In this document: positions 44,616 to 52,191 of the stretch, piece after piece
Layout: each line of letters begins with the position of its first letter
How positions within the stretch are numbered: position 1 is the stretch's first letter
Assembly (NCBI GenBank): GCA_036273715.1
Contig: DASUHB010000050.1
Location: 23,215 to 87,214, forward strand
Length of the DNA: 64,000 nucleotides
Direction of reading: 5' to 3'
Origin: Gemmatimonadaceae bacterium
GTDB taxonomy: Bacteria > Gemmatimonadota > Gemmatimonadetes > Gemmatimonadales > Gemmatimonadaceae
The notes under the pieces: model-generated
Databases searched by the model: none
Told to the model about the DNA's origin: nothing
Seen by the model: only the letters and a program-made list of their open reading frames with translations
Translations under genes and position numbers: made by a program

Positions 44616-45524
44616 ATGACGGATACGCTGTACCAGATCATGGGGCGCCATTCCGCTGCCCCCCTCCCGGATCGCAAACCACCGTGGCTCAAGGTGCGCG
44701 CTCCGGGCGGAGAGAATTACCAGCGCCTGGGCGCGCTCATGCGCGAACTTGGCTTGCATACCGTCTGCGAGGAAGCGCATTGCCCGAACGTCGGCGAATG
44801 CTGGGAGCATGGTACGGCCACGTTCATGATTCTCGGCGACGTCTGCACGCGAAATTGTGCGTACTGCGCGGTGTCGCACGGACGTCCGCCCGTGTACGAC
44901 ATCGAGGAGCCGTCGCGCGTCGCGGCGGCCGTCGAGCAAATGCAATTGCGACACGTCGTGATCACGTCGGTCGATCGCGACGACCTGCCCGACTTCGGCG
45001 CCGCCATCTTCGCCGAGACCATCCGCCAGATCAGACAGCGCTTGCCCGACTGCTCGGTCGAGGTGCTGGTGCCTGATTTTCAGGGCGATGAAGACGCGAT
45101 TCAAACGGTTCTCGACGCAGAGCCGGACATCTACAATCACAACACCGAAACGGTGCCGCGGTTGTACAAGCGGTGCCGCCCCGGCGGCCGCTACGAACGG
45201 GTGCTGCGCATTTTCCGGTTCGTGAAAGCGATTGCTCCGCACATTCCGACCAAGACCGGCATCATCCTCGGCATGGGCGAGACCATTCCGGAGGTCGAGC
45301 ACACGATGCGCGAGCTGCGGACCGTCGACGTCGACATTCTCACGCTCGGCCAGTACCTGCGTCCATCGGCCCAGCACATTCCGCTCGACCGCTACTACAC
45401 GCCCGAGGAATTTCGGGCGCTGCGCGAGACGGGGCTCGCGATGGGCTATCGCCACGTCGAGTCCGGTCCGTTAGTCCGATCGAGTTATCACGCGTGGGAG
45501 CAGGTGCAGAGTCTCACGGCGTGA
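44616..45524 (+). CDS. lipA: lipoyl synthase
   Basis: This 302-residue radical SAM enzyme inserts two sulfurs into the octanoyl chain bound to a lipoyl domain. Both iron-sulfur sites are visible: the auxiliary cluster C-x4-C-x5-C (Cys51, 56, 62, in CEEAHCPNVGEC) and the radical SAM CxxxCxxC in CTRNCAYC (Cys77, 81, 84). SGLVLGMGE appears as TGIILGMGET near 207-216, and the C-terminal SSYHA serine ligand is present (RSSYHAWEQV). ATG 44616 was chosen as the family starts about fifty residues before the first cysteine; an upstream in-frame ATG adds 14 unconserved residues. It heads the pyruvate dehydrogenase region. Confidence 0.96.
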   Translation: MTDTLYQIMGRHSAAPLPDRKPPWLKVRAPGGENYQRLGALMRELGLHTVCEEAHCPNVGECWEHGTATFMILGDVCTRNCAYCAVSHGRPPVYDIEEPSRVAAAVEQMQLRHVVITSVDRDDLPDFGAAIFAETIRQIRQRLPDCSVEVLVPDFQGDEDAIQTVLDAEPDIYNHNTETVPRLYKRCRPGGRYERVLRIFRFVKAIAPHIPTKTGIILGMGETIPEVEHTMRELRTVDVDILTLGQYLRPSAQHIPLDRYYTPEEFRALRETGLAMGYRHVESGPLVRSSYHAWEQVQSLTA

Positions 45525-45590
45525 GCGCGTTCCAGCCGCGCCACCGCGCGGATCGGCCACACCGCTTCCCGTTTTTCGCCGCCGCCTCGA

Positions 45591-46640
45591 ATGCCCAAGA
45601 AGAAGTCTGACTCGTCCGTCACTACCGCCGCGCCGCCGGCGCCCGGTCCCGCGCGCCTAACGGAACAGTCGGCTGCGCCAAGCCGCAAAGCCCTGCTCCG
45701 CGAGATGCTGCTCATCCGCCGGTTCGAGGAGCGGTGCGCCGAAGCCTACGCCCTGGGCAAGATCGGTGGATTCTGCCACCTCTACATCGGCCAGGAAGCC
45801 GTGGGTGTCGGCGCGATCTCGGCGCTGCGCGACGACGATTACGTGATCGGGAGCTATCGCGACCACGGCCAGGCGCTGGCCCGCGGTGTACCGCCGCGCG
45901 CGATCATGTCCGAGCTCTTCGGCCGCTCGGATGGATGCTCCAAGGGCAAGGGCGGCTCGATGCACCTGTTCGACCGCAACGTCAATTTCCTGGGCGGCCA
46001 CGGCATCGTGGGCGGACACATTCCGCTCGCCACCGGCGTCGGGTTCGCGATCAAGTATCGCGGCGGCGATCAGGTGTGCCTCTGCTTTTTCGGTGAGGCG
46101 GCGGTCAACGGCGGCGCGTTCCACGAGGCGCTCAACATGGCGGCGCTGTGGAAGCTGCCGGTGATCTACCTCATCGAGAACAATCGCTACGGCATGGGCA
46201 CCGCGCTGGAGCGGGCATCGGCCATCAACGACATCGCCGAGCGCGCCTGTTCGTACGACATGCCGAACGAAGTCGTGGACGGCCAGGAAGTGTTCGCCGT
46301 CCGCGAGGCAGTGATGCGCGCCGCCCAACGGGCGCGCAACGAGCATACGCCCACGCTCATCGAAGTGCGCACGTATCGCTTCATGGGGCACTCGATGTCC
46401 GACGCCGTGAGCGGCACCTACCGCACGAAGGAAGAGTTGGAAGAGCACATGAAGCGCGACCCGATCACCCTGCTGCGCGGCGAGATGGAACAGCACGGCG
46501 AGTGGTCCGACCAGGACATGTCCGCGCTGGACGATGAGATCAAAGGCATCGTTGAAGACGCGTGGAATTACGCCGACGCGAGCCCCGAGCCGGCGCTCGA
46601 GTCGCTCACAGAAGATGTGTACGTCAATGGTGAGTTGTAG
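45591..46640 (+). CDS. pdhA: pyruvate dehydrogenase E1 component, alpha subunit
   Basis: This 349-residue thiamin-diphosphate enzyme subunit oxidatively decarboxylates pyruvate onto the E2 lipoyl arm. It has LIRRFEERCAEAYALGKIGGF near residues 41-61, RDHGQALARG near 90-99, the TPP motif CFFGEAAVNGGAFHEALNMAA (about 164-184, with Gly-Glu-Ala in place of the usual Gly-Asp-Gly) and PVIYLIENNRYGMGT. The phosphorylation-loop segment RFMGHSMSDAVSGTYRTKEE is also present. It lies three bases from pdhB, in the order lipA-pdhA-pdhB-pdhC-lpd-lipB. Confidence 0.95.
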   Translation: MPKKKSDSSVTTAAPPAPGPARLTEQSAAPSRKALLREMLLIRRFEERCAEAYALGKIGGFCHLYIGQEAVGVGAISALRDDDYVIGSYRDHGQALARGVPPRAIMSELFGRSDGCSKGKGGSMHLFDRNVNFLGGHGIVGGHIPLATGVGFAIKYRGGDQVCLCFFGEAAVNGGAFHEALNMAALWKLPVIYLIENNRYGMGTALERASAINDIAERACSYDMPNEVVDGQEVFAVREAVMRAAQRARNEHTPTLIEVRTYRFMGHSMSDAVSGTYRTKEELEEHMKRDPITLLRGEMEQHGEWSDQDMSALDDEIKGIVEDAWNYADASPEPALESLTEDVYVNGEL

Positions 46641-46643
46641 ACG

Positions 46644-47627
46644 ATGCCGGTGATCACGTATCGGGACGCGCTCAACCAGGCGCTCCGCGAAGAGATGCAG
46701 CGCGACGACCGCGTCTTCATCATGGGTGAAGAGGTGGGCGTGTACCAGGGCGCGTACAAGGTGTCCAAGGGCATGCTGCAGGAATTCGGTGAAATGCGCG
46801 TGGTGGACACGCCGATCACCGAGCTGGGATTCGCGGGTGTGGGCGTCGGCGCCGCCATGGTGGGCCTGCGGCCGATCATCGAGTTCATGACCTGGAACTT
46901 CGCGCTGCTCGCTCTGGATCAGGTGGTGAACTCCGCCGCCAAGATGCTGTACATGTCGGGCGGGCAATACAGCATCCCGATCGTGTTCCGCGGGCCTAAC
47001 GGAGCGGCGCTGCAGTTGTCGGCGCAGCACTCGCAGGCGTGGGAATCGTGGCTCGCGCACATCCCGGGTCTCAAAGTCGTCGCGCCGGGCACGCCCTACG
47101 ACGCCAAGGGCCTGCTCAAGAGCGCCGTGCGCGACGACAATCCGGTGATCGTGCTCGAGGGCGAGATGCTCTACAACACCAAGGGCGAGGTGCCGGCGGA
47201 GGAATACGTCATTCCGATCGGGAAGGCCGCGCTCAAGCGCGAGGGCGATCACTGCTCGATCATCACGCACGGGAAAATGATTCTCGTCGCGCTGCAGGCC
47301 GCCGATCAGCTGACCAAGGAAGGCATTCGCGTCGACGTGCTCGATCTGCTGAGCCTTCGGCCGATGGATGTCGAAGCGATTGCGGCCACGGTCAAGAAAA
47401 CCAATCGCGCCGTGGTGCTCGAAGAAGGCTGGGAGCTCGCCGGAATCGGCGCGCAGGTCGTCGATTACATTCAGCGCGAATGCTTCGACGATCTGGATGC
47501 GCCGGTGGTTCGCGTGCACCAGGCGGATGTGCCGATGCCGTATGCGAAGAACCTGGAGCGCGCGGCCAAGCCCGATTTGCCCAAGACAATCGCGGCCGTG
47601 AAACGGGTGATGTACCTCGAGCAGTAG
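46644..47627 (+). CDS. pdhB: pyruvate dehydrogenase E1 component, beta subunit
   Basis: This 327-residue partner of PdhA in an alpha2beta2 E1 has TYRDALNQALREEMQRDDRVF near residues 4-24, GEEVGVYQGAYKVSKGML, VDTPITELGFAGVGVGAAMVG and the TPP-binding LRPIIEFMTWNFALLALDQ near 75-93. The C-terminal transketolase domain contains VLEEGWELAGIGAQVVDYI near 275-293. It contributes the pyrimidine-binding half of each active site. It starts three bases after the pdhA stop. Confidence 0.95.
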   Translation: MPVITYRDALNQALREEMQRDDRVFIMGEEVGVYQGAYKVSKGMLQEFGEMRVVDTPITELGFAGVGVGAAMVGLRPIIEFMTWNFALLALDQVVNSAAKMLYMSGGQYSIPIVFRGPNGAALQLSAQHSQAWESWLAHIPGLKVVAPGTPYDAKGLLKSAVRDDNPVIVLEGEMLYNTKGEVPAEEYVIPIGKAALKREGDHCSIITHGKMILVALQAADQLTKEGIRVDVLDLLSLRPMDVEAIAATVKKTNRAVVLEEGWELAGIGAQVVDYIQRECFDDLDAPVVRVHQADVPMPYAKNLERAAKPDLPKTIAAVKRVMYLEQ

Positions 47628-47657
47628 CGGGGCGGCGACTCAAGCGCAGGGTGTGAC

Positions 47658-49007
47658 ATGGCAACAAAGGTAGTGATGGAAGCGCTCTCGCCCACGATGG
47701 AAGAAGGGCGCTTGGTGAAATGGGTGAAGAACGAGGGCGACACCGTCGCCAAGGGCGAGGTGTTGGCCGAAATCGAGACCGACAAAGCGGTGATGGAGCT
47801 GGTCGCGCGCGGCGAGGGCGTGCTGCGCAAGCGCCTGCTCGCCGAAGGTGAGACTGCTCCCGTTGGGCAGTTGGTGGGCGTGATTGCGACCGCCGACGAA
47901 GACATCGGATCGATCGTGGCCAGTGCGCCGGCCGCTGCTCCTGCATCGAGCGGCGCGGCCGCGCCATCGGCGGCCGAGTCACAAGCACCGGCCGCGAGGC
48001 AGGAAGCGCCGGCCGCCCCCGCGGTCGCCCGTCCGGCCGCGCCGTCCCCGACGCCGACAGCGTTAGGCACGCCCGGTCCCGACGTATCGGCGCCGCGCCC
48101 GCCGGAGGCGCCCCCGATCGCGCCGCCGGCCGTGCCGGAGGAGAACGGCGGCCGCCCGCGATCGTCGCCGCTCGCCCGCCGTCTCGCGTCCGACCGCGGC
48201 CTGGATCTGGGCCAGGTGCGGGGCAGCGGCCCCGGCGGACGCATCATCAAGCGCGACATCGAAGCGGCGATGGCCGCCGGTCCGGCGGCGGCGCCGTCGT
48301 CGACCCCACGTCGCGCGGCGGCAGGTGACTACGAGGATGTGCCGCTGACCCAGATCCGCAAGACCATCGCCCGCCGCCTAACGGAATCGATCGGGCCGAT
48401 CCCGACGTTCTATCTCACGATGGAAGCCGATCTCACGCGCACGGCCGAGCTCCGCGAAGCGATGCTCGACGGCGGCGACGAGTTCAAGGTCTCGTTCAAC
48501 GACATCATCGTCAAGGCGATCGCCACCGCGCTGGCGCGGCATCCCGAGGTGAACGCCCACTGGTTAGGCGACCGGGTCCGCCAGTTCAACCGCGTCCACC
48601 TCGGCATGGCCGTCGCGATCCCGGACGGACTCATCACCCCGGTGCTGTTCGACGCCGACCGGAAAGGACTCGGCGAACTCTCGCACGAAGCGCGCGAGCT
48701 CGCCGCGAAAGCACGCGACCGCAAGCTCACACCCGAGCAGTACACCGGCTCGACCTTCTCGGTCTCCAACCTCGGCATGTTCGGCATCGACCAATTCACG
48801 GCGATCATCAATCCGCCCGAAGCGGGCATCATCGCCGTCGGCGCGGTGGAGGACAAAGTCGTATCGCTCGCGGGGCAGATCGTGGTGCGCAAACGCGCGC
48901 GCTTCACGATGAGCTGCGACCATCGCGTTATCGACGGCGCGACCGGCGCGCGCTTCCTGCAGGACGTGCGGCGCATGCTCGAAAATTCATTGATGCTCGT
49001 GTACTAG
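47658..49007 (+). CDS. pdhC: dihydrolipoyllysine-residue acetyltransferase (E2)
   Basis: This 449-residue core subunit has one lipoyl domain with Lys43 in EIETDKAVMEL, a very Ala/Pro-rich linker (about 85-165), a peripheral-subunit-binding domain RSSPLARRLASDRGLDLGQV to GRIIKRDIEAA (about 168-205), a second flexible linker and the catalytic domain with MSCDHRVIDGATGARFLQDV (the catalytic His/Asp pair near residues 421-425). It makes acetyl-CoA. The single lipoyl domain would be modified by LipB/LipA encoded on either side. Confidence 0.96.
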   Translation: MATKVVMEALSPTMEEGRLVKWVKNEGDTVAKGEVLAEIETDKAVMELVARGEGVLRKRLLAEGETAPVGQLVGVIATADEDIGSIVASAPAAAPASSGAAAPSAAESQAPAARQEAPAAPAVARPAAPSPTPTALGTPGPDVSAPRPPEAPPIAPPAVPEENGGRPRSSPLARRLASDRGLDLGQVRGSGPGGRIIKRDIEAAMAAGPAAAPSSTPRRAAAGDYEDVPLTQIRKTIARRLTESIGPIPTFYLTMEADLTRTAELREAMLDGGDEFKVSFNDIIVKAIATALARHPEVNAHWLGDRVRQFNRVHLGMAVAIPDGLITPVLFDADRKGLGELSHEARELAAKARDRKLTPEQYTGSTFSVSNLGMFGIDQFTAIINPPEAGIIAVGAVEDKVVSLAGQIVVRKRARFTMSCDHRVIDGATGARFLQDVRRMLENSLMLVY

Positions 49008-49024
49008 ACCGGCCGTCTATTTTT
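49005..49024 (+). terminator. weak terminator after pdhC
   Basis: TAGAC (49005-49009, overlapping the stop codon) and GTCTA (49015-49019) form a 5-bp stem around CGGCC, followed by five T's. The stem is short for an intrinsic terminator, but it fits the separation of lpd by a 270-bp gap. Confidence 0.35.
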
Positions 49025-49091
49025 CGGGGTCGTCGGGATTTTCGGGAAACGTAGCTGGAAAAAAAATCGACTCAGGCCGGACGGGCAAAGT

Positions 49092-49128
49092 GCTACGCTC
49101 ATGACGACGCGGACAAAGCAGGACACAA
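49092..49128 (+). repeat. dispersed intergenic repeat, copy 2
   Basis: CTACGCTCATGACGACGC followed by GGACAAAGCAGGACAC matches the arm of the inverted repeat at 25899-25939 with a few differences and one deleted base. A further GGACAAAGCAC follows, and a GGGCAAAG precedes it. It sits in the gap between pdhC and lpd. Confidence 0.8.
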
Positions 49129-49280
49129 CGGACAAAGCACCGATAAAAATCAGCTCACTCAGGAAAAGAGAAGACCGGCGCTTGTGATCCTTGACCCTGT
49201 GTTGGGGAATCCCGCACCGCCGCGCTTTCCGGAAATTCCCGAAGAACCACTTATCGCGCAACCTCGACCCTCGACCACAC

Positions 49281-50687
49281 ATGGCTTCGTACGACGTGAT
49301 TTTCATCGGCGGCGGTCCCGCCGGATATGTGGGCGCAATCCGATGCGCCCAACTCGGCATGTCCACCGCGGTCGTCGAACGCGAGGGCTTGGGCGGCACG
49401 TGCGTGCTCTGGGGATGCATTCCCGCGAAAGCACTGCTCGAGAGCGCGGCGCTCGCCATGCACGTGCAACACGGCGAGTCGTTTGGCGTGAGTGCAGGCA
49501 GCGTGAAGCTCGACTACGGCGTCGCCATGAAACGGTCGCGCGCGGTGAGCCAGCAAAACTCCAAGGGCGTCGAGTTCCTGTTCAAGAAGCACAAGATCAC
49601 CTGGATCAAAGGCACGGGGCGCATTGCGGGCAAGAAGAGCGTCGCCGTGAAAAACGCGGACGGGAAAGAAGAGTCGCACGAAGCGAAGAAGGCCATCGTG
49701 ATTTCCACTGGCTCGCGCGTGCGCGGCCTGCCGCAGGCCGGGCTCGAGCTCAACAAGACCACGGTGCTCTCATCCGATGAAGTGCTCGTGCTCGAGCGCG
49801 CGCCGAAAACCCTCGCGGTCATCGGGGCCGGCGCGGTGGGCTGCGAGTTTGCCGACGTGTTCTCGGCGTTCGGCACGCAGGTGACGCTGATCGAAGTGCT
49901 GCCGACGCTCCTGCCGCTTGAAGACGGCGAGGTGTCAGCCGAGCTGGTTCGCAGTTTCAAGAAGCGCAAGATCGACGTCGTCACGGGCGCGAAGATCGGC
50001 TCGGCCAAAGTGGCCAAGGATTCGGTGGCGCTCACCATCGACGTCAAGGGCGAGAGCAAGTCGTTGACGGTGGAGAAAGTGCTGGTGGCCGCCGGTCGCG
50101 CGCCTAACGTTGAAAACATTGGCCTCAAGGAGGCCGGCGTGCAGCTCACCGAGCGCGGCTTCATCAAGATCGACGGCAAGATGGCGACGAGCGCCGAGGG
50201 CATCTATGCCATCGGCGACGTCGCGGGTCCGCCGATGCTCGCGCACAAGGGATCGCGCGAAGGCATCGTGTTCGCCGAGACGCTGGCCGGACTGCCGCAC
50301 GTGCAGCCGGTGCCGTACGGCAACGTGCCTAACGCAACCTATTGCCACCCCGAGGTCGCATCGGTGGGCTCCACCGAGCAGCAGCTCAAGGACAAGAACA
50401 TCGCCTACAAGGTGGGCAAATTCCCCTTCTCGGCGAACGGCCGCGCGCGCACGGCGGGCGAGACGGAGGGCTTCGTGAAGATTCTCGCCGACCCCAAGTA
50501 CGGCGAGATTCTCGGCGCGCACATCATCGGCGCGCACGCCACGGAGCTGATCCACGAGCTGGTGGTCGCGCGTGAAAACGAGCTGACGATCGAGGAAGTG
50601 GATCTGGCCATCCACGCGCACCCGACGCTCTCCGAGGCGATCGCCGAAGCGACGCTGGATGCCATGGGCCGCGTGATCCACGCCTGA
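49281..50687 (+). CDS. lpd: dihydrolipoamide dehydrogenase (E3)
   Basis: This 468-residue flavoenzyme reoxidises dihydrolipoyl groups of E2 (and of GcvH) with NAD+. FAD motif DVIFIGGGPAGYVGAIRCAQ lies near residues 5-24, the redox disulfide in GGTCVLWGCIPAKALLE (Cys41/Cys46; Val-Leu-Trp in place of the usual Leu-Asn-Val), the NAD motif AVIGAGAVGCEFADVFSAFG near 180-200, and the catalytic HAHPTLSEA at the C-terminus. ATG 49281 was chosen because the FAD motif starts four residues later; an upstream frame adds 30 Arg/Pro-rich residues. The gap before it holds a repeat element. Confidence 0.96.
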   Translation: MASYDVIFIGGGPAGYVGAIRCAQLGMSTAVVEREGLGGTCVLWGCIPAKALLESAALAMHVQHGESFGVSAGSVKLDYGVAMKRSRAVSQQNSKGVEFLFKKHKITWIKGTGRIAGKKSVAVKNADGKEESHEAKKAIVISTGSRVRGLPQAGLELNKTTVLSSDEVLVLERAPKTLAVIGAGAVGCEFADVFSAFGTQVTLIEVLPTLLPLEDGEVSAELVRSFKKRKIDVVTGAKIGSAKVAKDSVALTIDVKGESKSLTVEKVLVAAGRAPNVENIGLKEAGVQLTERGFIKIDGKMATSAEGIYAIGDVAGPPMLAHKGSREGIVFAETLAGLPHVQPVPYGNVPNATYCHPEVASVGSTEQQLKDKNIAYKVGKFPFSANGRARTAGETEGFVKILADPKYGEILGAHIIGAHATELIHELVVARENELTIEEVDLAIHAHPTLSEAIAEATLDAMGRVIHA

Positions 50688-50701
50688 CGTCAGGCAGCCG
50701 C

Positions 50702-51415
50702 ATGCCGCGACTCGACGTCGTCCATCTCGGGCTTCGCTCGTACGGCGAGATCCTGGAGCTGCAGCGCGCCGTGGCGCGCGCGCGCATCGCGGGCGACGTC
50801 GATCAGGATGTCCTGCTGCTCGTCGAACACCCGCCCGTCGTCACGTTAGGCCGAACCGCCAGAGCGGCCAATCTCGTGGCCACGCCCGAGCTCCTCGCCG
50901 CGCGCGGCGTGGAGCGGTTCGACGTCGAGCGCGGCGGCGACGTCACGTTCCACGGACCCGGCCAGCTCGTCGGCTATCCGATCATCGATCTTGCGACGCA
51001 CAAGAAGGATCTCCACTGGTATCTGCGGCAGCTCGAGGCCGCGCTCATCGCCACCCTCGCGCCGTGGCACATTCCCGCCGAGCGCAACATCGGCCTGACT
51101 GGAGTGTGGACGGCCGGCCGCAAGATCGCGTCGATCGGCGTGCACGCCCGCGAGTGGGTCACCTGGCACGGCTTCGCGCTCAACGTGGCGGTCGACCTGT
51201 CGTACTTCGATCTCATGGTGCCGTGCGGCATCAGCGGCGTCGTCATGACCTCCATGGAGCGCGAAACCGGCGCCCGCATTCCGTTAGGCGATGTCGCCGC
51301 CGCCGCCGCCGCCGCCCTCGGCGACGTGTTCAGCCTCGAGGTCTACGAGCGGTCGGAACAGGAGCTAACAGGCGGACAAAGCGCGGCCATAAAGGCGGAC
51401 AAAGCGCGGCCATAA
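50702..51415 (+). CDS. lipB: octanoyl-(acyl carrier protein):protein octanoyltransferase
   Basis: This 237-residue enzyme moves octanoate from ACP to lipoyl-domain lysines, the substrate for LipA. RGGDVTFHGPGQLVGYPI lies at residues 77-94, the catalytic lysine in GRKIASIGVHAR (Lys141) and the acyl-thioester cysteine in MVPCGISGV (Cys175). The last 14 residues (GGQSAAIKADKARP) are encoded by a 23-bp tandem repeat and are not family sequence, so the natural end is probably near residue 223 and the tail was acquired. It starts 14 bp after lpd. Confidence 0.95.
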   Translation: MPRLDVVHLGLRSYGEILELQRAVARARIAGDVDQDVLLLVEHPPVVTLGRTARAANLVATPELLAARGVERFDVERGGDVTFHGPGQLVGYPIIDLATHKKDLHWYLRQLEAALIATLAPWHIPAERNIGLTGVWTAGRKIASIGVHAREWVTWHGFALNVAVDLSYFDLMVPCGISGVVMTSMERETGARIPLGDVAAAAAAALGDVFSLEVYERSEQELTGGQSAAIKADKARP

Positions 51416-51459
51416 AGGCGGACGAAGCGCGGACATGAAGGCGGAGAACACGCAGATAA
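51371..51459 (+). repeat. 23-bp tandem repeat, about 3.8 copies, with inverted copy after it
   Basis: Units GGCGGACAAAGCGCGGCCAT+AAA start at 51371, 51394, 51417 (diverged) and 51440 (degenerate). The core GCGGACAAAGC is shared with the repeats at 25.9 and 49.1 kb. An inverted GTGTCCGTCCTGTCCGCC lies at 51467-51484, so the array could fold back on itself. The first two units are the 3' end of lipB. Confidence 0.85.
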
Positions 51460-51499
51460 TCCGGCTGTGTCCGTCCTGTCCGCCTTATATTATTGGCGC

Positions 51500-52150
51500 A
51501 TGCCCGGTCTCTTGCCCGTCGTCGACGCGATTCCTCACGATCGCAATCGCGTGCCGCCGCGACAGGCTGTCACCAGGAAATGGCCGGTTCTGCACTACGG
51601 CGACGTCCCGCGCGTCGACCTCGCGACGTGGCGTTTCGAAGTCTCGGGTCTGGTCGAACACCCGTACACGCTCACCTACGACGAGTTGCTCGCCCTACCC
51701 CACCAGGACACCGTGTGCGACATCCATTGCGTCACGCGATGGAGCCGCCTCGACAATCATTTCGAGGGCATACCCGTACAGGATGTGCTGCGACGCGCGC
51801 AGCCCAAGCCCGCGGCGACACACGTCCTCGTCCACGCGGAACAGGGCTACACCACGAACCTGCCGCTGTCGGACCTCGACCGACCGGAAAACCTGCTTGC
51901 GTTCCGGCACGATGGCGTCGAGCTGACGCCGGAACACGGCTGGCCTCTTCGCTTGCTCGTGCCACACCTGTATTTCTGGAAGAGCGCGAAGTGGGTACGC
52001 GGTTTCGAGCTGCTCGACTTCGACATGCCCGGCTTCTGGGAACAGAACGGCTATCACATGCGCGGCGACCCGTGGCGCGAGGAACGCTACGGCGGCGTGC
52101 ATGTGGACCAGGTTGCAATCAATCGGTACAGGAACAGCTCCAAGAAATAA
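51500..52150 (+). CDS. sulfite-oxidase-like molybdopterin oxidoreductase domain protein
   Basis: This 216-residue protein has the SUOX/MsrP molybdopterin fold: WRFEVSGLVEHPYTLTYDEL near residues 44-63, TVCDIHCVTRWSRLD near 71-85 with Cys77 as the probable molybdenum thiolate, LVHAEQGYTTNLPLSD, and HGWPLRLLVPHLYFWKSAKWVRGFEL near 145-170. No Tat or Sec signal peptide is present, so it is probably cytoplasmic, unlike MsrP. It lacks a C-terminal dimerisation domain. Substrate is unknown. It lies between lipB and the helicase gene, to which it has a 41-bp gap. ATG 51500 follows the array of repeats. Confidence 0.85.
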   Translation: MPGLLPVVDAIPHDRNRVPPRQAVTRKWPVLHYGDVPRVDLATWRFEVSGLVEHPYTLTYDELLALPHQDTVCDIHCVTRWSRLDNHFEGIPVQDVLRRAQPKPAATHVLVHAEQGYTTNLPLSDLDRPENLLAFRHDGVELTPEHGWPLRLLVPHLYFWKSAKWVRGFELLDFDMPGFWEQNGYHMRGDPWREERYGGVHVDQVAINRYRNSSKK

Positions 52151-52191
52151 GTATTGAACGGACCCTGCGACTCTTCCACCCGGCGCCGTTC

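Noticed and set aside
45591..46640. PdhA considered inactive because the Gly-Asp-Gly thiamin-diphosphate motif reads Gly-Glu-Ala
   Set aside because: The metal-binding Asn and the rest of the motif are intact and an acidic residue is retained; similar variants occur in this enzyme family, so loss of function is not supported.
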